Shown one piece after another: positions 58,604-64,000 of a stretch of DNA of 64,000 bases. The DNA lies in NCBI GenBank assembly GCA_947462335.1, contig OX381707.1, positions 19,346,404 to 19,410,403 on the forward strand, read 5' to 3'. Position numbers and translations under genes: made by a program. How positions within the stretch are numbered: position 1 is the stretch's first letter; the number at the start of each line of letters is the position of its first letter. The notes beneath the pieces are model-generated. The model did no database searches, was not told where the DNA came from, and saw nothing but the letters and a program-made list of their open reading frames with translations. The stretch comes from Harmothoe impar (lineage: Eukaryota > Annelida > Polychaeta > Phyllodocida > Polynoidae).

Positions 58604-60300
58604 TTTCATTAGAGTAACATAATGATAAGAATTTGCCTTGGGGCAGCATGTCCTCCCGAAAGTGTTAGTATAGCCTTTGGTAGCTCTTGGTAAAGGTGTT
58701 ATAGCCCCTGCTGTGTTGGTATCCAAAGAGTATATCACAGTATCTCTGGTTATGGAGTATTATTGGAAACCATTCGGCCATTACGATCTACCAGTAAAGG
58801 GGCCTATACATGTCGCGGAAAAGTTTAAACGAACCAAATATTTCCCAGTATGAGGCCATAGCATGTGTAAATGAGAGAGCTTCTTGGAGTAGCAATGCCG
58901 TCTCCAGCAAATGAGGACGTCAATTGGCAGGTTATCATCGTCATACATATATATTCAATTTTCCCAAACAGTTATGACTTATGAGGACCCACATGTCAAA
59001 ATATATTTATAGATCTGTGCATTTTCCTTTTAGTAATATTTGTATACTAGTAACATCCCTAGCTGAAAATGATTATACTTATGTCACACACAATGAGCTC
59101 AGAAAGAAAACAGAGGGATATTTTCCACCACTTGAGTAGGAAACCGACTGGGACAAGATCTACTTTCCACATATCATTCAGTATGAATGTGATTCTAATA
59201 CAATGCCTTACTGTGCAATATACAAAGCTCCACGGAGGACTCTATTTCTATAATAGACCTGCTATTCTAGAAGTCTCTAGAAGTGGGGTAGACTCACCTA
59301 GAGTGGACCACATACCTATAGTGTCGGACACTTGTATTTACAGTTACTCATGTATGGTAAGCTCTCTATATTTGTGCTTTGTTGGTAACAATATAGCACT
59401 TCATATGAAATATTATACACAAATAGAGGGCATACAAAGTGTTAAGTTTATGTTATGTCACGCTATTTTTCAGCCAACACATTTCGGCCAAAAGTGTGTT
59501 GATCTCAAAAGTATAAGTGACTCTTAAAATGCATGTTGGAACACACCCTTTTGAGTGTAGTATGCTTGAATACATTCAAATTCAAATCTCTGAATCAAGA
59601 TATGTGGTTGAATCTAGGTGAATGTACCCTATACTATTACTCCAGGCCCCTACCGTGGGAGGCTGCCTGCCTGGCAGTGTTATTACAAGGCCGGCTTTAC
59701 TGTCCAACACCAACATTGGTGTGACGGCAAAGGGATCGTTCTGTGCTATTGATCATTCATGCGACAGAAACCAATTTAATAGATGAGGAGTCTGCTTCAA
59801 CATGATAAACCGTGACCAGAGTCACCGACTGGGGTGTCTCTTGTTCTGCATGCCTGCCTGGACACAAGGCTTTAATATGTGTAGGCAGAACAATAATGGA
59901 AACTCAGACTTCAGGACAGGGAGAGGGGATCACACTTAATCCACTCACTCTAGCATTATGTCTGCAATGTTTTCAAGTTCTCTCCTCCCTCGCCCCTCTC
60001 TGATTATTTCACTTCCCCACACTCCCTCTGTGCCCAGCTGCTTCCGCCCTTCTCCCTTTTCCTTCTTTAGTAAATCTTATGAAGATCAATATTCTCTTTT
60101 GGTTTAGCCCTCCCCCCCCCCCGCCCTGAACAGCGCCTCAAATTTAATACAGCAGAAAAACGTGTGTATTTATAATCGATATTACAGTTTGGTTATATGT
60201 TGTAAGAATATATGATCTGATAACCCTAAGTTCGAGAAGGTTTAGCCGAGCTGAACTATTTCCTCGTTCTACTAGCATGCAATGGTTCAGGCCCGCTCAG
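58604..60300. other. INPP5F intron 2 segment
   Basis: A right-end fragment of a CACT family (AACACACCCTTTTGAGTG, to 59559) is present, with an AAAAGTGTGTTGATCTC word before it. No exon found; the 152-codon frame at 59069-59527 shows no recognisable domain. Confidence 0.4.
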
Positions 60301-60309
60301 TATCCATGT

Positions 60310-60455
60310 AGGGGTCAAGCTAATTGTCCTGTAGATGCGGCCATTACTTAAGCTGGTTCTTGTGAGATAAGCACTGATAACAGCTCTCACATCGGGTACC
60401 AGTTGATACTAATGCGCCTTAAGAACACCGCAGTAAATGGAGGGATTCATTTCAT
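60310..60455 (+). repeat. Fragment related to the 22.1-kb LTR-like repeat
   Basis: TAGGGGTCAAGCTA, GGCCATTACTTAAGCT and GAGATAAGCACTGATAACAG occur in the same order and spacing as at 22170-22290. Confidence 0.7.
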
Positions 60456-60691
60456 TGATTTAAAATGAATTCCGCTAGTGGCCTATAGACCTGGTGTAGA
60501 TGTAAATTGAAAATGACTCAGATCACTGGTTATTGGCGACTATGCCTTCCTCCCTCCACCACATCAAGTGGTAAGACTTCACGAACGGTGCCCCCGCATT
60601 GATTCGGTGTATAGATCAATAGTTATTTGTCTGGGTCTGGGTGAAGGTGGGGGCAGGGGGTCATACAGCCCTGTGGCCTCTATAGCTAGAC

Positions 60692-60915
60692 CTTAACCCT
60701 ATAAGGACGGCATAGTGCATTCTGCCCTTGTTTGTCATGATGCATGAATGCAGCCATGGCGAGTAACTCGGCAATACTACATTCATGCATCTATGGGGTT
60801 GAGACACTCCCCAAGGGTTGACATGTGATGCACCAAAGCAGGCAGTGTGGCGTTACTGCATCATGACAGCAAATGGACATTACACATTGAGGCACCATGG
60901 CGTCCCTAAATGTCT
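60692..60915. mobile_element. Double-hairpin MITE
   Basis: TTAACCCTATAAGGACGGCA, CATGATGCATGAATGCAGCC and centre ATGGGGTTGAGACACTCCCC. The right end is decayed. Confidence 0.75.
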
Positions 60916-61405
60916 GGGGATGATATGAGAAGGCAGTGGTGGAGGTGGAGAGGGGGTGGGAGCTCTGATATATAGTTTGCACATGTGAAGTCAAAACCAA
61001 TCTGGGATCCATAATTGTGAGCAGGTAAATATACCCACATGAGCGGTATTTAACAGGTATATACACGGGGTATAATTTACATTATATATAATGAATATGC
61101 TGAATTGCAGCTGGAATTTGACCCCTATATCACTCCTAAAGTGAGTCACCTGAGTGGGCATCCCAAGAGAGTGGGTGGGGGGGGGGGGGGTCAATATACT
61201 GTGCACGGCTGATGCACATTGGGCAGTTTAGCAATCCGCCATACACCAAGCCCCTTACTCTACCGTAATCAAGCCCCACTTCCGCCTCTGTGACCTTTGA
61301 ACCAGGAAGTGCCTTTAAGTATACAGATGAGTAGCTCACTGAGCAACTGCAGGAATTCCTGGCATCTTTGTCCACAATGTAACACAGGTCTGCTTTTCAT
61401 TTCTT

Positions 61406-61560
61406 AAAGAGCAGCATACTTCTTTACTGCCATTTTGTAGTCATGATGCATGAATGTAACTCTGGCGAGTAACTCAGCAGTGCTGGCGAGTTACTAAAAG
61501 CATTTGGCGACAAATGAACATGAACTGTGCGGCATCATCCGACCCTGAAAGGGTTCTAAC
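61406..61560. mobile_element. Double-hairpin MITE, collapsed copy
   Basis: CATGATGCATGAATGTAACT, then TGGCGAGTAACTCAGCAGTG and GCTGGCGAGTTACTA in close succession, and end CCGACCCTGAAAGGGTT. The middle is deleted. Confidence 0.65.
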
Positions 61561-61789
61561 AAAATACATAAAAAAGCTTCACGAATAACGTCAGAGAGCA
61601 GCTCATAAGCTGCTCCCCTTTGGGGCTCTGTTACTGGAGCTGCTCACCCAGCTTACCATTGAGCTCCTATAACTTGTTGCTTTTTACTTTTCTTGATATT
61701 TTACTTTACTGTTGGTAATACTTTCAGTCCTTTGCTCTTGGTAATACATGTACTTTCAGTCCTTATCCATGAATGCATACTCAGCGTGG

Positions 61790-61880
61790 TTCCCCCCCTT
61801 CAAGGGGTCCAAATTTTTTGGGTCCCCCACCGAATCCACCAACCCCCCTGTTGTTAAAAAATGACCACTCCCTTAGTAAG
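61790..61880. repeat. C-run MITE right-end fragment
   Basis: CAAGGGGTCCAAATTTTTTG, CCCCCCTGTTGTTAAAAAAT and ACTCCCTTAGTAAG match the C-run words and right end of the 4.0-4.8 kb elements. Confidence 0.6.
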
Positions 61881-62164
61881 CCGCAATCCATAACACTCCT
61901 ATACCCCTCAATGTAGCATTATATTGCAGAAAGTGAAACCGATACTCTTCTCAAGCCTTGCTATTGGGTGCTATATGCGTAGGCGTTTTCCAATGTCTGA
62001 AAATTAATCCCTTTTTTCTAATTGCCTGCACTAAGTTTTGCCTTACACCGCCAGTTTAATAATCTTTCTAAAAACTGGGATTATGAAATTGATTTATCAG
62101 CAATATTCCTGATGCAGCAGATTTCTTATAGCTTCCCCATGGTGTTCTGTCCTGGATGGTGCTG

Positions 62165-62340
62165 TTTAAGGACATCAAGGGCCCTTGGTCGTCATGATGC
62201 ATGAATGCAGCCCTGGCGAATAACTCGCCAGTGCTGCATTCAAGCATCATGCCCATCCTATGGGGTTGAGGCTGCATTGTTGCATCATGACGACCAATGT
62301 CATCTACTAGTATTAGCGACACGTGTCCTTAAAGGGTTAA
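62165..62340. mobile_element. Double-hairpin MITE
   Basis: The first hairpin is complete (CATGATGCATGAATGCAGCC / GTGCTGCATTCAAGCATCAT around GGCGAATAACTCGCC). The second is deleted. Right end GTCCTTAAAGGGTTAA. Confidence 0.8.
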
Positions 62341-62344
62341 CTCA

Positions 62345-63185
62345 TAGAAGAAGCACTAGGCTCCTATACTAAATCTGGGACCTGCTGGCGAGGCCGACAA
62401 AGGGCTTGTCTAATGAGCTCACAGCTGGACTGGATACCCAATGTCTCAGACAGATTAGCAGAGCAATAAAATGTGGGGGAGGGGTTGGTGCTATCTTCAA
62501 GGATTCCCACTGTGAGTTGTAAAACTGGTGGTAAATGTCGTAACCAGGAGGATGGAAAGTTTACAGATAGTGTCTGTAAATGATACTTAGGGTAGGTGTT
62601 GTCTATATTTTAATTGATATTACCAATGTGGCCCATAATGACTGCACAGTTGGGGTCCTTGCCAGCAGGTCCCAGATTCAGTATACTATCTGTTTTAAAG
62701 CCTTACCTTTAAGGTCTCTGTAATCCTGGCAAATACGACCCCATAAAGATGAATCAAGCATCGAGTGGAAGGTGACAGTGTTGTGTAGTGTAGACACTGA
62801 TGGTAGTTTGCCGGTAGGTGGTCGTGTACCGCCATTTATCGTCATTCTTTTCTCATCCTGAGAGACATGGTGGAAACTAAGGGGCTTATGACAAAGCAGC
62901 CTCCCAAGGGGGATTAGATTGTAAATCCTTGTCTTTCATCATCAGTTACTAGAGCTCTCTTGGGATGTGAATGGCTTTAGAAAGGCATTATTCACGCCAC
63001 TTGTTATATAGGAAACAGTAGGCTACATCGTATAATTATAATGGAAACATAATAACTGCTTTCAAAAAGAAGAATCTGAAAGTCAAATTTGCTTAAAACA
63101 ATTTGTATACTTATTATCATCTTAATGTCTTTTTTAATCACCCTGTACTTATTGCAAGACCCCAATGTCATAATAATTATACTAT
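62345..63185. other. INPP5F intron 2 segment, nothing recognised
   Basis: No exon or repeat called. Confidence 0.35.
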
Positions 63186-63189
63186 TAGG

Positions 63190-63900
63190 CCTTAAGTGTG
63201 CACCTGTTGGTGTACCACCCCCATGTCATATACTACTAAGTCACCAGTCGGTGTACAACCCCCATGTCATATACTACTAAGTCACCAGTTGGTGTACCAC
63301 CCCCATGTCATATACTACTAAGTCACCAGTTGGTGTACAACCCCCATGTCATATACTACTAAGTCACCAGTCGGCGTACAACCCCCATGTCATATACTAC
63401 TAAGTCACCAGTTGGTGTACCACCCCCATGTCATATACTACTAAGTCACCAGTTGGTGTACCACCCCCATGTCATATACTACTAAGTCACCAGTTGGCGT
63501 ACAACCCCCATGTCATATACTACTAAGTCACCAGTTGGTGTACAACCCCCATGTCATTATACTACTAAGTCACCAGTTGGTGTATAACCCCCATGTCATA
63601 TACTACTGAGACACCAGTTGGTGTACAACCCCTATGTCATATACCACTGAGTCACCAGTTGGTCTATGACCCCCATGTCATATACTACTAAGTCACCAGT
63701 TGGTGTACAACCCCCATGTCATATACTACAAAGTCACCAGTTGGTGTACCACCCCCATGTCATATACTACTAAGTCACCAGTTGGCGCACAGCCCCTATG
63801 TCATATACTACTGAGTCACCAGTTGGTCTATGACCCCCATGTCATATACTACTAAGTCACCAGTTGGCGTACAACCCCTATGTCATATACTACTACCAGT
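63190..63900. repeat. 41-bp minisatellite, ~17 units
   Basis: The unit reads GTCATATACTACTAAGTCAC then CAGTTGGTGTACAACCCCCAT, with TACC/TACA and TTGG/TCGG variants. There are no unique spacers. It is followed directly by an AGGGGTA-family MITE end at 63929-63955. Confidence 0.95.
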
Positions 63901-64000
63901 AAGTCAGAAAAACCACAGGCCATCGACCCCCGGGCCAGTGCTATAGTGTCCCCCTGTGCTGTGTCCCCTAAGGTACCCTGCCTGGAGGGTATCAACTTAT

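Noticed and set aside
59069..59527. 152-codon plus-strand open frame as a gene
   Set aside because: No recognisable domain, ordinary composition, and it runs into a transposon end fragment.
63190..63900. CRISPR-like regular repeat
   Set aside because: The units are directly contiguous with no unique spacers, and the genome is animal.

Overview
This is a 64 kb piece of an animal nuclear genome. The evidence is GT-AG introns, a 22-exon gene for the second-largest RNA polymerase II subunit, a C2H2 zinc-finger gene, tRNA-derived SINE-like sequence, and very many short inverted-repeat DNA transposons and satellites. The dense, varied MITE content suits a marine invertebrate (invertebrate deuterostome or lophotrochozoan). 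The two conserved genes evolve too slowly to place it further by eye, so the species is not called.

Layout. Positions 602-3352 (minus) hold the large coding exon of a 12-finger C2H2 protein whose linkers have been invaded by a 36-bp minisatellite. Positions 3.4-6.3 kb are intergenic and carry three MITEs side by side. Positions 6321-19657 (minus) hold a complete POLR2B gene. I resolved all 22 exons, including a 22-nt first coding exon; they join in frame to 1175 codons plus stop. Positions 19658-19893 form a compact divergent promoter with YY1-like, ETS-like and ZNF143-like motifs. From 19894 on the plus strand the first two coding exons (19894-19990 and 24183-24263) encode the start of INPP5F/SAC2, a phosphoinositide phosphatase. 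I found no further INPP5F exon, so 24264-64000 is most simply read as one intron of at least 39.7 kb.

That intron is a collection of repeats. (1) About 26 full or partial copies of a double-hairpin MITE occur here and in POLR2B introns. (2) Several families of short elements begin with CAC(T/A) and mostly show 2-bp target duplications. (3) A 2.07 kb element has perfect 35-bp terminal inverted repeats. (4) A family of fold-back hairpins keeps its pairing while the arm sequence changes from copy to copy. (5) A cluster of tRNA-like sequences lies at 46.7-47.3 kb. (6) A 146-bp satellite at 53.75-56.31 kb is arranged as a three-monomer higher-order repeat, and nearly every monomer carries a perfect RFX/X-box-like palindrome. 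(7) A 41-bp minisatellite lies at the right edge.

POLR2B and INPP5F are functionally unrelated but share a head-to-head promoter, a common housekeeping arrangement. Nothing in the window is prokaryotic or viral. The best candidates for undescribed biology are the X-box satellite and the structure-conserving fold-back family.
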